Shown here: in pieces, positions 26,568-36,241 of the stretch
How the letters are laid out: every line of letters starts with the position of its first letter
Position numbering within the stretch: position 1 is the stretch's first letter
DNA from: Skermanella pratensis
GTDB lineage: Bacteria > Pseudomonadota > Alphaproteobacteria > Azospirillales > Azospirillaceae
NCBI RefSeq assembly: GCF_008843145.1
Contig: NZ_CP030265.1
Location: 5,387,001 to 5,451,000 of the forward strand
Reading direction: 5' to 3'
Length of the DNA stretch: 64,000 bases
Made by a program: the position numbers and the translations under genes
The notes under the pieces: generated by a model
What the model was told of the DNA's origin: nothing
What the model saw: the letters and a program-made list of their open reading frames with translations, nothing else
Databases searched by the model: none

Positions 26568-27134
26568 TCAGTCCGACCGCATCGCGCAGACAGCCAGATA
26601 CGGCCGGAAATGGTCCAGACCCGGCGTCGGCAGCCCCGGGACCTTGGCCTTGTCGTCCCAGCGGCGCACCAGCACCGCGTCGGGACCGAAGCGGCCCAGG
26701 ATGAAGCGGGCCGCTTGGTCCTCGCTCAGGGGTCCCCCCTGGAGCCTCAGGCTCTGCTTCGAGGCGGGCGACAGGGCGGCGGCGTAGGCCGGCTCGACCG
26801 CGCACAGGTAGCGCTTGGCCGCGACGTGCAGCCGCACCGGCGCGCAGACGTCCTCGGGGAAGCGGTCCGCCAGCCATCGCGCGCCGATCGCCTCGTGCCG
26901 GGCGTCCAGCTCCTCGTCGGCGACCCCGTCGCCCAGCCCGTGGAGCAGGTGGCCGATATCGTGCAGCAGCGAGGCGACGACCAGATGGGGCGGGGCGCCG
27001 AACTGCTCGGCCAGTGCCGCGGTCTGGAGCGCGTGCTCGGTCTGGCTGACCGCCTCGCCGAAATAGGCTTGGTCGCCGGAGGCCCGGAAAAGCTCGAAAA
27101 TCTCGGATACGGAGTCGGTCATGGCCTCGATCAC
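26568..27134 (-). CDS. phnZ: PhnZ-like HD-domain oxygenase associated with phosphonate degradation
   Basis: 188 residues. The HD fold is seen in EHALQTAALAEQFG and VASLLHDIGHLLH, with RHEAIGARWL later. The YFGE segment (about residues 23-26) just before the first His corresponds to the Tyr and Glu that mark PhnZ-type mixed-valent di-iron oxygenases, which cleave the C-P bond of hydroxylated 2-aminoethylphosphonate. Start is a GTG overlapping the PhnX stop; an ATG four codons in is an alternative. Coupled to the upstream phosphonoacetaldehyde hydrolase. No PhnY hydroxylase is in the window, so whether it acts on that substrate is inference. The group II intron lies 14 bases beyond its stop. 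Confidence 0.78.
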   Translation of the reverse strand: MIEAMTDSVSEIFELFRASGDQAYFGEAVSQTEHALQTAALAEQFGAPPHLVVASLLHDIGHLLHGLGDGVADEELDARHEAIGARWLADRFPEDVCAPVRLHVAAKRYLCAVEPAYAAALSPASKQSLRLQGGPLSEDQAARFILGRFGPDAVLVRRWDDKAKVPGLPTPGLDHFRPYLAVCAMRSD

Positions 27135-27976
27135 GGAACAGCCCCCAGGGCGAGGCGGCGCTCGATGTCCTCGATCACGGGTATCAGCTGTCCGATCCCG
27201 TCGATCACATAATGGGCGCCGCCCGCGCGCAACCGATCATACGCGGCGGTCCGCCTGACCTTCAACTCGTCTTCCGACAGCGCCGTCAATTCCTCGACCG
27301 CCAGCCCCATCTCGTTGCCGGTCAGGGCTACCGCGACGGTCCACATGCCGGCATGGAGGCCCTCCTCGATTCCGGGAAGGGTGTCGTCCACCTTGACGCA
27401 GGCGGCGGCCGGCCAGACGTTCAGCTCGACCATGTTCTGGTAGCACATCAGCGGGGTCGGCCGCCCGGCGGCCAGGTCGCCGGCGCAGACCACGCAGTCC
27501 GGCTCGTAGCCGTTGGCGGCGGCCGCCGGGATCAGCACGTCCATGATCGGCCGGGAATAGCCGGTGGTCGAGCCGATCTTCACGCCGCGGGCGCGCAGGT
27601 CGGCGATGGTGGTGCGGGCGCCCGGCACCAGCGCCGCGTGGTCGGCGACCACCTCGACGTTCATGGGCAGGAAGCGGGCGTAGAGGTCGTCCACGTCGCC
27701 GTCGGACATGGGCCGGCCATGGATGTCCCGCCAGCGCTTCGCCACCTCGGGCAGCGCGCCGATTGCCTTGATATGGTCCCACTTGGGCAGCCCCATGGGC
27801 ACGCGCGCCTCCGCGGCCGAGATCGTGACGCCGACCGTGCCGAACGCCGCCACGAACACCCCCATCGGCGCCCGGCTGCCGAAATCCACCACGGTGCCGG
27901 CCCAGTCCAGGATGACCGCGCGGACCGGTCCGTCGTAGGATTTGGCAAAGGGATTGGCGAAGGGATTGGTCGTCAT
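27131..27976 (-). CDS. phnX: phosphonoacetaldehyde hydrolase
   Basis: 281 residues. HAD-superfamily enzyme that hydrolyses phosphonoacetaldehyde to acetaldehyde and phosphate. The nucleophile aspartate lies in AVILDWAGTVVDFG (about residue 24). The Schiff-base lysine lies in MGLPKWDHIKAIG, the diagnostic feature of PhnX. Later segments GSTTGYSRPIMD and VCAGDLAAGRPTPLM complete the HAD motifs. Start chosen at the ATG with GGAG upstream; a longer frame to 28153 has no coding features. Translationally coupled to the PhnZ-like gene. The usual transaminase PhnW is not in this window. Confidence 0.93.
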   Translation of the reverse strand: MTTNPFANPFAKSYDGPVRAVILDWAGTVVDFGSRAPMGVFVAAFGTVGVTISAAEARVPMGLPKWDHIKAIGALPEVAKRWRDIHGRPMSDGDVDDLYARFLPMNVEVVADHAALVPGARTTIADLRARGVKIGSTTGYSRPIMDVLIPAAAANGYEPDCVVCAGDLAAGRPTPLMCYQNMVELNVWPAAACVKVDDTLPGIEEGLHAGMWTVAVALTGNEMGLAVEELTALSEDELKVRRTAAYDRLRAGGAHYVIDGIGQLIPVIEDIERRLALGAVP

Positions 27977-28201
27977 GCCGTCGTATCTCCTTGGCCCCGG
28001 CCGCCACCTTGGCCGGAGCGCCGGGCATCTTGGGCGCCGCACTTTGCGCCAGGGGTCGGCGAAAGAAAAGCGGCTAAATCGATGCGAAAACAAGGTCGAG
28101 ATTTCGTCCCGCATCATGAAACCGTAACGCAAAGCCGTGAGGTTTGGCTCCAACGGCCATGACCATTTGGATAGGGCCTATCAGCCGGGGAGTTCCGGAC
28201 C

Positions 28202-28372
28202 ATGGCCATCTTCAAGCCACGACCAGATCTTTTCCGCGCCGCGACCACCGGTGCCGCCGACACGACGCTGGCCTCGGCCGCCGTGAAGCTCCTCCACGCC
28301 CTGGCCACCGGCCGCCTTCTCCGCCTCAACCCAGCGCTGGCGGGCGAGGTGAGTTCTTCCGGCCACGGATGA
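28202..28372 (+). CDS. possible small protein, 56 residues
   Basis: An ATG with GGGGAG seven to eight bases upstream opens a 56-codon frame ending TGA. The product begins MAIFKPRPDLFRAATTG and continues with an Ala/Leu-rich amphipathic stretch (LASAAVKLLHALATGRLLRL). No family recognised. It stands alone between the divergent phnX and outer-membrane barrel genes. The good ribosome site and even composition support it; length and isolation argue against. Confidence 0.4.
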   Translation: MAIFKPRPDLFRAATTGAADTTLASAAVKLLHALATGRLLRLNPALAGEVSSSGHG

Positions 28373-28630
28373 ACGGCGATCATCAAAGATAAATCGAAAT
28401 CACCTTTTCTTGTCCGCGCGGATCTGTAGCCAATGTTATTCGAAGCTCCCCATGCCTGATGTGTCCCAAGCATCGTCAACGGAAGCCATAAGTTTCGTTT
28501 CCTGCCATCAGAGAACCTGCAGAAATCCAGGATCTATTCTGGAACTGCTTGCCCGAAAAATTTTGATTCTTGAAATCCTGAAATTCAAAGACAACTGGCA
28601 GGCCGTACCGTAGTATTGGAATTCGGAATC

Positions 28631-29311
28631 ATGATCAAAACGGCTCTCTTTGCTTCTGCTGCTGCTATTGCCATGTCCTCATTCGCGGCAAGCGGCCATG
28701 CGCAGACGAATCCACAGACGCCCCAGGCAAACCAGAATTACTTCGAAGCTGACCCCGGATTCTATATCCGAGGCAGTCTCGGCTATTCCTGGTCAGCAAA
28801 CGACGACATCGATTACTCGCCCCTTTGGGGCCTTGGCGTCGGCTACCGTTTCGATCCGAACTTCCGGGCGGACATCACGGTGGATTGGCGCGACCGCTAC
28901 GTCGTCGAGGGGAGCAGCTTCAGCAGCTTCGACTCCGGGGTCGACAACCGCAGCTTCATGCTCAACGCCTATTACGACTTCGACCAGATCCCGGTCGTCC
29001 AGCTGCCGGGCGGCTTCAAGCCCTATGTGGGCGCCGGCGTCGGCTTCAGCCGGACCAGCGTCAACGACCAGATCATTCCCGGTGCTGGCGGCACCGTCGC
29101 CAGCATAAGCGGCTCGGACCGGACCCGGTTCGCCTGGCAGGGCATGGCCGGCGTGGGCTACCAGATGACCCAGGAGTTCGCCGTAGACCTGGGCTACCGC
29201 TATGCCCAGCTCGGCAAGGTGAGGGCAAGCTCGACGACGGCGGCGACCGGCTCGATCGACGAGGATCTGAACGTCCACGAACTCGTTCTCACCGCGCGCT
29301 ACGGCTTCTAG
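28631..29311 (+). CDS. outer-membrane beta-barrel protein (Omp25/OmpW-like porin family)
   Basis: 226 residues with a signal peptide (FASAAAIAMSSFAASGHAQ). The mature part consists of alternating amphipathic strands: GFYIRGSLGYSW, LWGLGVGYRFDPNFRADITVDWR, FKPYVGAGVGFSRT, WQGMAGVGYQMTQEFAVDLGYRYAQLG. It closes with HELVLTARYGF, whose terminal Phe is the classic outer-membrane assembly signal. This is the layout of an eight-stranded surface-antigen/Omp25-type barrel. Start chosen at the ATG that begins the signal; one five codons upstream is possible. A single-gene unit, preceded by an AT-rich promoter region. Confidence 0.88.
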   Translation: MIKTALFASAAAIAMSSFAASGHAQTNPQTPQANQNYFEADPGFYIRGSLGYSWSANDDIDYSPLWGLGVGYRFDPNFRADITVDWRDRYVVEGSSFSSFDSGVDNRSFMLNAYYDFDQIPVVQLPGGFKPYVGAGVGFSRTSVNDQIIPGAGGTVASISGSDRTRFAWQGMAGVGYQMTQEFAVDLGYRYAQLGKVRASSTTAATGSIDEDLNVHELVLTARYGF

Positions 29312-29479
29312 GGTGGTGTCCGATCAGGTTGAACCGCTCCGGTCCACGCGGCCTGCCGTTCCACTCGCCGCGTTGCGTTGGGCTGTCCCGGCCCGATCAG
29401 CCTGGCCGGGCACTTCTCTAACGGAAACGGGCAGGGCGTTGACCGGCGCGCCCCGCCCGGATCCCCGGCCTCGCCGTGC

Positions 29480-31369
29480 TCAGATACCCTCGCCGCGGCC
29501 TTGGACCGCGTCGCTGGGGTATTTCAGCCCGGTGACCCGCTCGGCATAGCCGACCAGCTCGCCCACAGCCTCCTCGATGCCCAGCCGTCCCGTCTCGACC
29601 ACCAGCTCGGCGGCCTGCGGCTCCTCGTAGGGGGCGGAGACGCCGGTGAATTCCGGGATCTCGCCGGCCCGCGCCTTGCGGTACAGTCCCTTGGGATCGC
29701 GCTGCTCGCAGGTGTCCAGGTCGGCCTTGACGTGGATCTCGTGGAACAGGTCGCCGCCGATCGCCCGGGCGCGCGCCCGGTCCTGCCGGGTGGGCGAGAT
29801 CAGCGCCGTCACCACGATCATGCCGGCCTCGGCGAACAGCCGGGCGGCCTCGGCGACCCTGCGGATATTCTCCGACCGGTCGGCGGGCGAGAACCCCAGG
29901 TCGCCGTTCAGCCCCTGCCGCACGCCGTCGCCGTCCAGGACGTAGACCTGCCGGCCGCGCTCGAACAGCGTCCGTTCCAGTCCCATGGCCAGCGTCGACT
30001 TGCCGGCCCCGGACAGGCCGGTCAGCCACAGCACGGCGCCCCGGTGGCCGTTGGACAGCGCCCGCTCGTCCGGGCTCACCGCATGCTCGACCCGCTGGAG
30101 GTTCCGCTCGGCGACCGCGTCGGCCCCCGTCACGATGAACCCGCCGACCACGTCGTGGCCGTCCAGAAGCACCCCGCGGCCGGTGCGGGGCAGGTCGATT
30201 GCCAGGTCCACCGCCACCAGGCTCCGGCTGTGCAGCACCACGTTGGCGATCTCGTTGCGGCCGACCCGGTCGGCGGCCGCCACGCCCAGGTCGTCGATGT
30301 CCACCACCTCGACGATCTTCTCCACCGTCACGCGGTGCTCGGCGGTCGCCAGCTTGAGCGTATAGGCCCGGCCGGTCTCCAGCGGCTTGGAGGCCAGCCA
30401 GAACAGCCGCACGGTCAGCCGGTGGGCCTCGACCGGCCGCTCCGCCGGAAGGCTGGCGATGTGGCCGCGCTCGACGAAGATGCGCTGGTCCAGCGTGATC
30501 CCGACCGACTGGCCCGCCGCGGCGCTGATCGCGGGCGCCGCGTTCCACGCCTCGATGCCGACGACCTTGGCGGTGCGGTTGTTCGGCGCGAAATGCAGGG
30601 TGTCGCCGACCCGCAGCCGGCCGGTCTCGATCCGGCCCGCCAGGATGCGGCGCTCGTCCGGCTTGTAGACGTCCTGGATCGGCAGGCGCAGCGGCAGCTC
30701 GTCCTCCGGCGCCGCCGGCAGGAAGCCGTCCAGCGCCTCGATCACGGTCGGCCCGTCATACCAGGCCAGGTTCCCGCTGCGCGACGCGATGTTGTCGCCG
30801 TGGCGGGCGGAGACCGGCAGGATCACGCCCGGCGCCACGCCGATCCCGTTCAGGTAGGCCCGGATCTCGGCCGCGACATGGTCGAACCGCGCCTGCGAGA
30901 AATCCACCATGTCCATCTTGTTGACGATCACGGCGACCTGTTTCACCCCCAGCAGGTGCAGCAGGTAGGCGTGGCGGCGCGACTGCTCCAGGGCGCCCTC
31001 GCCGGCGTCGATCACCAGCAGGGCCGCGTCGGCGCTGGACGCGCCGGTCACCATGTTCTTCAGGAACTCGGTGTGGCCCGGCGCGTCGATGATCACGTAG
31101 GGACGGCGTTCCGTCTTGAAATGGATCTGCGTCGTGTCGATGGTGATGCCCTGGTCGCGCTCGGCCTGGAGCGCGTCCATCACGAACGACCACTCGAACG
31201 GCATGCCGCGCCGGCGGCTCATCTCGCGGACCGCCTCGACCTTGCCGTCGGGCAGGCTGCCGGTGTCGTTCAGCAGCCTGCCGATCAGGGTGGACTTGCC
31301 ATGGTCGACGTGGCCGACGATGACGATGCGCGCCTGGCGGCGCTGGGATGCGGGAATCAAGGGGCTCAT
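29480..31369 (-). CDS. cysN: bifunctional sulfate adenylyltransferase GTPase subunit / APS kinase (CysNC)
   Basis: 629 residues. The N-terminal GTPase (about 1-430) has GHVDHGKST at about 19-27, DAPGHTEFL and NKMDMVD; it drives ATP sulfurylase activity with CysD. The C-terminal APS kinase (about 440-629) has its P-loop GLSGAGKST near residue 450 and the conserved [15 protein letters not shown], giving PAPS. This NodQ-type fusion is common in alphaproteobacteria. Start is the ATG two bases after the CysD stop; a longer frame runs back into cysD. Last gene of cysH-cysD-cysNC. Convergent with the outer-membrane barrel gene. Confidence 0.94.
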   Translation of the reverse strand: MSPLIPASQRRQARIVIVGHVDHGKSTLIGRLLNDTGSLPDGKVEAVREMSRRRGMPFEWSFVMDALQAERDQGITIDTTQIHFKTERRPYVIIDAPGHTEFLKNMVTGASSADAALLVIDAGEGALEQSRRHAYLLHLLGVKQVAVIVNKMDMVDFSQARFDHVAAEIRAYLNGIGVAPGVILPVSARHGDNIASRSGNLAWYDGPTVIEALDGFLPAAPEDELPLRLPIQDVYKPDERRILAGRIETGRLRVGDTLHFAPNNRTAKVVGIEAWNAAPAISAAAGQSVGITLDQRIFVERGHIASLPAERPVEAHRLTVRLFWLASKPLETGRAYTLKLATAEHRVTVEKIVEVVDIDDLGVAAADRVGRNEIANVVLHSRSLVAVDLAIDLPRTGRGVLLDGHDVVGGFIVTGADAVAERNLQRVEHAVSPDERALSNGHRGAVLWLTGLSGAGKSTLAMGLERTLFERGRQVYVLDGDGVRQGLNGDLGFSPADRSENIRRVAEAARLFAEAGMIVVTALISPTRQDRARARAIGGDLFHEIHVKADLDTCEQRDPKGLYRKARAGEIPEFTGVSAPYEEPQAAELVVETGRLGIEEAVGELVGYAERVTGLKYPSDAVQGRGEGI

Positions 31370-31370
31370 C

Positions 31371-32165
31371 TCACATGTAACCGGAACTGCGCAGGCGCTC
31401 GAAGGCGTCCTCGGTTTCATTGTCCATCGACCGGCCGGCCCGCTCGGGCGTGCGGGTCACTTCCAGCTCGGAGATGATCTCGTCGATGCTCGCGGCGCTG
31501 CTGTCCACCGGGAAGGTGATGTTCTTCTCGCCCAGCGACCGGTACCGCTTGCCCTCGCGGGCGAAGTACAGCGGCACGATGGGGATCTCCTCGCGCTTGG
31601 AATAGCGCCAGATGTCCAGCTCGGTCCAGTGCAGCAGCGGGTGGATGCGCACATGGGTGCCCTCGGCGAACCGGGTCTTGTAGTGGTCCCAGAACTCCGC
31701 CGGCTGGTCCTTGAAGTCCCAGGCGCCGTCCAGCGCGCGCGGGCTGAACACCCGCTCCTTGGCGCGGGTCGCCTGCTCGTCGCGGCGGATGCCGACCATG
31801 ATGCCCTGGTACTGCTCGCGGCGGAGCAGGTTCTTCAGCCCCTCGGTCTTGCGGGCGGCGGCGCGGGTGGCCGGCGGCAGCGTCGGGTCCATCTCGCTTT
31901 CCGGCGGGCACTGCTCGATCACCAGGTCCAGGCCCCAGTCGCGCGTGACCATGTCGCGGAACTCGTAGACCTCCGGCAGTTCCATGCCGGTGTCGAGCTG
32001 CACCACGGGGAACGGCACCTTGCCGAAGAAGGCCTTGCGCGCCAGCCACAGCAGCACGTTGCTGTCCTTGCCGATCGACCACAGCGCGGCGAGGCGGTCG
32101 ATCCGGTTGAACGCCTCGCGCAGGATATAGACGCTCTGGCTTTCCAGTTGGTCGAGGTCGGTCAT
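31371..32165 (-). CDS. cysD: sulfate adenylyltransferase subunit 2
   Basis: 264 residues. PP-loop ATP pyrophosphatase family member that adenylates sulfate to APS together with the CysN GTPase. Key segments are [33 protein letters not shown] and [19 protein letters not shown], and it closes with [11 protein letters not shown], typical for CysD. Start is the ATG at 32165, whose product begins [18 protein letters not shown]. It lies 50 bases downstream of cysH and two bases upstream of cysNC. Confidence 0.95.
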   Translation of the reverse strand: MTDLDQLESQSVYILREAFNRIDRLAALWSIGKDSNVLLWLARKAFFGKVPFPVVQLDTGMELPEVYEFRDMVTRDWGLDLVIEQCPPESEMDPTLPPATRAAARKTEGLKNLLRREQYQGIMVGIRRDEQATRAKERVFSPRALDGAWDFKDQPAEFWDHYKTRFAEGTHVRIHPLLHWTELDIWRYSKREEIPIVPLYFAREGKRYRSLGEKNITFPVDSSAASIDEIISELEVTRTPERAGRSMDNETEDAFERLRSSGYM

Positions 32166-32215
32166 CGTCCGAAGTTCCACCACAATCAAAATGGCCCGCT
32201 GGGTAACGGGCGGTG

Positions 32216-32968
32216 TCAGATGAAGGATACGTTGCGCGGCACGGCGCCCAGGTGGATGCCGCATTCCGTCTTGTTCAGCCCGGCCCAGCGGCCGGAGCGC
32301 GGGTCCTGGCCGGGAGCGACCCGGTCGGTGCAGGGCATGCAGCCGATCGACAGGAAGCCGTCGGCCTCCAGCGGGTGGCGCGGCAGGTCGCGGCGGTCGA
32401 ACTCCGCCTGGATCATGTCGCGGGACCAGGTCGCCAGCGGGTTGACCTTGAAGCGGCCGTCGTCGTCCCGCTCGACCGCGTCCAGGGCCGCGCGGGTAGT
32501 CGCCTGGAAGCGCTTGCGGCCGGTGATCCAGGCGTCGAAGCCGCGCAGCGCGCGGTCCAGCGGGATCGTCTTGCGGACGTGGCAGCAGGCGTCCGGCGAC
32601 GACTGCCACAGCAGCCCTTCCGGGTCCGCCGCCTTCAGCTCGGCCGGGTCGGGCTCGATCGTGCGGACGTCGGTCAGGCCGAGCCGCTTGATCAGCGTGT
32701 CGCGGTAGCGCAGGGTCTCGCCGAACAGCTTGCCGGTGTCCAGGAAGATCACGGGGATACCCGGATCCACCTCGGCCGCCAGGGCCAGCAGCACGGCGGC
32801 TTCCGTCCCGAAGGAGGAGACCAGGGCGATCCGCCCGCGGAATTCGTCCCGCACGAGCGGCCGAAGCAGTTCGGCCCCGGACAGGCCACCATAGCGCAGC
32901 TGGAGCGCATCGAGCCCGTCCGCCAAATGTGTTCTCGCCAGTCCGTCCATGTCCGAAACACAATCCAC
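32216..32968 (-). CDS. cysH: assimilatory APS reductase (CysH, 4Fe-4S type)
   Basis: 250 residues. Reduces adenylyl sulfate to sulfite in the cytoplasm. The cysteine pairs CCHVRK and GCMPCTDR mark the [4Fe-4S]-binding APS reductase class rather than the cluster-free PAPS reductase. The catalytic cysteine lies in KTECGIHLG near the C terminus. The PP-loop opening is IALVSSFGTEAAVLL. Start is the first ATG; one six codons in is possible. Heads the cysH-cysD-cysNC operon and is divergent from cysI across about 200 AT-rich bases that should hold the shared sulfur-responsive promoters. Confidence 0.93.
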   Translation of the reverse strand: MDCVSDMDGLARTHLADGLDALQLRYGGLSGAELLRPLVRDEFRGRIALVSSFGTEAAVLLALAAEVDPGIPVIFLDTGKLFGETLRYRDTLIKRLGLTDVRTIEPDPAELKAADPEGLLWQSSPDACCHVRKTIPLDRALRGFDAWITGRKRFQATTRAALDAVERDDDGRFKVNPLATWSRDMIQAEFDRRDLPRHPLEADGFLSIGCMPCTDRVAPGQDPRSGRWAGLNKTECGIHLGAVPRNVSFI

Positions 32969-33164
32969 AAAATGTTGATGTATTTACTCTAGCTATTGCA
33001 CGTTAGCGAGTCTGGAGAAAGCCCGCAACGCTTTTAACATGCGGCATTGAGTCATTCAGCATATCTACACGGAAATTCTGTGTTGAATTGGAAAATTTAT
33101 GCACCTTATATGCTCGCACGGCCCCGATACCGCCCCTCATGCATGGATTAAAGCGTCAGTCGCC

Positions 33165-34925
33165 ATGTCACAGTCCCAAGACCTCCCCGCGAAGAAGCCC
33201 GCCCCGACCCCGAAGCTTTCGCAGGTCGAAGGCGTCAAGCAGGCGAGCGCGCTGCTGCGCGGCAGCATCGCTGAGACGTTGAACAGCGACCTCGTGAAAT
33301 TCACCGAGGACGAATATAACCTGCTGAAATTCCACGGGACCTATCAGGGATACGACCGCGACTCCGCGACCGAGCTGAAGCAGGCCAAGGCGGAGAAGAA
33401 GTGGGAGTTCATGGTCCGCGCCCGCATCCCTGCCGGCCGCCTGACCTCCCGGCAGTACCTGGACCTGGACGCCCTTGCCGATCGCCGCGCCAACCATACG
33501 ATCCGGATCACGACCCGGCAGGCGATCCAGTTCCACGGCGTCGTCAAGTCCGACCTCAAGGGCACGATCGCCGACATCAACGCCACCATGATCACCACGC
33601 TGGGCGCGTGCGGCGACGTGGTCCGCAACGTCACGGCCATGCCCGCTCCCGTGCGCAGCCCGGTCACCGAGCGTCTGGCGGCGGATGCCAAGCGCATATC
33701 CGACCATCTGCTGCCGCATACCCGGGCCTACCACGAGATCTGGCTGGACGGCGAGCAGTTGCTGGGCGAGCCCGAGATCGAGCCGATCTACGGCACGACA
33801 TACCTGCCCCGGAAGTTCAAGATCGGCCTCGGCGTGCCGGAGGACAATTCGGTCGACGTGCTGACCAACGACCTCGGCATCGTGGCATTGTACGAGGGCG
33901 ACACCCTGGTCGGGTACAATTTCGCGGTCGGCGGCGGCCTGGGCATGACCCACAACAAGCCGAAGACCTATCCGAGGCTCGCCAGCTTCGTCGCCTTCGT
34001 CGAGCCCGACGACCTGATCAAGGCTGTCGAGGCCGTGGTCATCGTCCAGCGCGACCATGGCGACCGAACCAACCGCCGCCACGCCCGCCTGAAATACACC
34101 ATCGACGAGCGCGGCCTGCCCTGGTTCAAGTCGGAGATGGAGCGCGTCCTGGGCCGCGCCCTGGAAGATCCGCGCCCGATGCCGCCGTTCCAGGTCGCCG
34201 ACCATCTCGGCTGGCACGAGCAGGGCGACGGGCTGTGGTACCTGGGCCTCGCGATCCCCAGCGGCCGCATCCAGGACACCGACCCGGTCAAGCTGCGCAC
34301 GGCGCTGCGCGAGGTCGCGGCCCGGTTCGAGCCAGCATTGGTGCTGATGCCGACCCAGGACCTGATCCTGGCCGACATCCGGGACGAGGACCGCGCCGGC
34401 ATCGAGGAGACGCTGCGCGCCCACGGCGTCCGGTTCGCCGAGGAGTTGCTGCCGGTCCACCGCTGGTCGCTGGCCTGCCCGGCGCTGCCGACCTGCGGCC
34501 TGGCGCTGACCGAGGCGGAGCGGATCCGCACCCCGATGATCGACCGCATCGCCGAGGTCATGGCCCGCTACGGCCTCGCCCAGGAACGGCTGAGCATCCG
34601 CATCACCGGCTGCCCCAACGGCTGCGCCCGGCCCTATGCCGGCGACATCGGGCTGGTCGGCCGCATGCCCGGCCATTTCTCGCTCTATGTCGGCGGTGAT
34701 TTCGAGTGCACCCGGTTGAATTGGAAGCTGCTCGACCGTGTTCCCGAGGACGACGTGCCGGAGACCCTGGCCCCGCTGTTCGCCGAGTTCGCGGCCCAGC
34801 GCGACCAGGGGGAAGGCTTCGGCGACTTCCTGAACCGCCTCGGCCTGGAGCGGGCGACCGCCCTGGTCAAGCCCGACGCCGCCGCCGCCGAGGGCAATGC
34901 TGGCGACCTGGTGGAGGCCGACTAG
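33165..34925 (+). CDS. cysI: assimilatory sulfite reductase hemoprotein
   Basis: 586 residues. Six-electron reduction of sulfite to sulfide using siroheme and a [4Fe-4S] cluster. Cluster and siroheme ligands appear as CPALPTC and CPNGC (C-x5-C and C-x3-C). Siroheme-contacting segments are RITTRQAIQFHGV and HGDRTNRRHARLKYTID. Start chosen at the ATG opening MSQSQDLPAKK; an upstream ATG adds 22 atypical residues. Its TAG overlaps the GTG of the siroheme synthase gene by one base, so enzyme and cofactor synthesis are coupled. Confidence 0.95.
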   Translation: MSQSQDLPAKKPAPTPKLSQVEGVKQASALLRGSIAETLNSDLVKFTEDEYNLLKFHGTYQGYDRDSATELKQAKAEKKWEFMVRARIPAGRLTSRQYLDLDALADRRANHTIRITTRQAIQFHGVVKSDLKGTIADINATMITTLGACGDVVRNVTAMPAPVRSPVTERLAADAKRISDHLLPHTRAYHEIWLDGEQLLGEPEIEPIYGTTYLPRKFKIGLGVPEDNSVDVLTNDLGIVALYEGDTLVGYNFAVGGGLGMTHNKPKTYPRLASFVAFVEPDDLIKAVEAVVIVQRDHGDRTNRRHARLKYTIDERGLPWFKSEMERVLGRALEDPRPMPPFQVADHLGWHEQGDGLWYLGLAIPSGRIQDTDPVKLRTALREVAARFEPALVLMPTQDLILADIRDEDRAGIEETLRAHGVRFAEELLPVHRWSLACPALPTCGLALTEAERIRTPMIDRIAEVMARYGLAQERLSIRITGCPNGCARPYAGDIGLVGRMPGHFSLYVGGDFECTRLNWKLLDRVPEDDVPETLAPLFAEFAAQRDQGEGFGDFLNRLGLERATALVKPDAAAAEGNAGDLVEAD

Positions 34926-35485
34926 TGTTTCCCATCGTCCTGGACCTGGATCACGTCTCGGTCGCTCTGGTCGGCACCGGGCAACTGGCGGCCAAGCGGC
35001 TGCAGCAGCTGGACCAGGCCGGGGCGAGGCGGCTGACCGTCTTCTCCGAAGCGCCCGACGCGCCCCTGGCGGCGCTGGCCGGCGAGCGGCTGATTCGCCG
35101 CCTGCCGACCGACGGCGACCTGGCCGCCTTCCAGGTGATCTACATCGTCGACCTCGATCCCGGCGCCGCGGCCGACCTGGCCGCGCGCTGCCGGGCGCTC
35201 GGCCGCCTGGTCAATGTGGAGGACGTCAAGCACCTGTGCGACTTCCACACGCCGTCCCAGGTCCGCCGCGGCGACCTGCTGCTCTCCATCTCGACCGGCG
35301 GCAAGAGCCCCGGCCTGGCGCAGCGCCTCCGCCGCTACCTGGAAGACCTGTTCCAGCCGGACTGGGAAGACCATCTGGACGAGCTGGCCCGCGCCCGAGC
35401 CCACTGGCGGGCGGAGGGCGCCGACATGCGGACGGTGGCCCGGCGCACCGAGGAAATGATCGAGAAGCGGGGCTGGCTGCGCTGA
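34925..35485 (+). CDS. siroheme synthase: precorrin-2 dehydrogenase / sirohydrochlorin ferrochelatase domain
   Basis: 186 residues, equivalent to the N-terminal part of CysG or Met8. The NAD-binding segment is VALVGTGQLAAKRLQQLDQAGA. The conserved LVNVEDVKHLCDFHTPSQVRRGDLLLSISTGGKSPGLA region carries the catalytic Asp equivalent and product-site residues. Lacks the methyltransferase half, which must be encoded elsewhere. GTG start overlaps the cysI stop. Its product siroheme is the cofactor of CysI, explaining the linkage. Confidence 0.9.
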   Translation: MFPIVLDLDHVSVALVGTGQLAAKRLQQLDQAGARRLTVFSEAPDAPLAALAGERLIRRLPTDGDLAAFQVIYIVDLDPGAAADLAARCRALGRLVNVEDVKHLCDFHTPSQVRRGDLLLSISTGGKSPGLAQRLRRYLEDLFQPDWEDHLDELARARAHWRAEGADMRTVARRTEEMIEKRGWLR

Positions 35486-35606
35486 GCGGCCTGTTGAGTC
35501 GGGCACCGGAGCGAATCACCTGAAGGTTGTTTCGGTAGCCCTATCGTTTTAGACTGCCCCGGCGATCCGATCACGGTCAACACGGCCCGGGCAGAGAACA
35601 ACGATC

Positions 35607-35906
35607 ATGTATGCCCATCCCCAGCACGGCGGCGGCACTCGAATGAAGGACCTGCGGAAGGCGGGCGGCGCCTGGCTGAAGCAGTGCCGGCTGCACCGGG
35701 GCCTGACGCAGCTGCAGGTCGCCGAGGCCGTGGGGCTGGAGAACTACACCATGATTTCGATGATCGAGTCGGGCCGGGGCAGGATACCCCCTGAATCCTA
35801 CCGGGCCTGGGCCGCGGTCATGGGCTTGACGCCGCAGGAATTCGTCCGGGAGATCATGAAGCATTACGATCCCGTGACGTACGAGATCCTGTTCCATCCC
35901 GACTGA
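35607..35906 (+). CDS. XRE-family helix-turn-helix protein
   Basis: 99 residues. The HTH lies at about residues 33-60 (LTQLQVAEAVGLENYTMISMIESGRGRIP), with a C-terminal tail VREIMKHYDPVTYEILF. A paralog at 41527-41853 shares the spacing and the ending YYDPVTHKALF, so the longer start at 35607 is kept; an ATG at 35643 is the alternative. DNA-binding regulator of unknown target. The two paralogs bracket the DUF4214/RTX block, suggesting a role in its control (inference). Confidence 0.85.
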   Translation: MYAHPQHGGGTRMKDLRKAGGAWLKQCRLHRGLTQLQVAEAVGLENYTMISMIESGRGRIPPESYRAWAAVMGLTPQEFVREIMKHYDPVTYEILFHPD

Positions 35907-36167
35907 GCCGGCCGAAGCCGGCGCTGCCATGATTCCTGCGGATTCGATATCGGCCGGAGCCCGTGTGCTCCCGCGCGCCGAACAGCGCGACGTGGCACAT
36001 GGCGATCCTTCGGTCTCCTCACCCTGAAAAGTTCTCGAAATCCACAGGAAACATCGAACCGCCTTTTTTTGGCAGACATCCTCGGCGAAGAAAGCAAATC
36101 AGGCACCCGGTACCAATACGATGCTGATCGCATTCAGTATCGGGCCAATCAATGCTCCAGCCCCTGT

Positions 36168-36241
36168 AGGTCGGGTATAGCGGAGCGGCACCCGACAAGC
36201 AGTCGCGCCGATGCCGGGTGCCGCTCCGCTATACCCGACCT
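36168..36241. repeat. REP-like palindrome, 27-bp perfect arms
   Basis: Arms 36168-36194 (AGGTCGGGTATAGCGGAGCG...) and 36215-36241 are exact complements around a 20-base loop. GGTCGGGT...ACCCGACC termini are typical of dispersed extragenic palindromes. No coding capacity; forms a very stable hairpin in either transcript. Confidence 0.85.
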
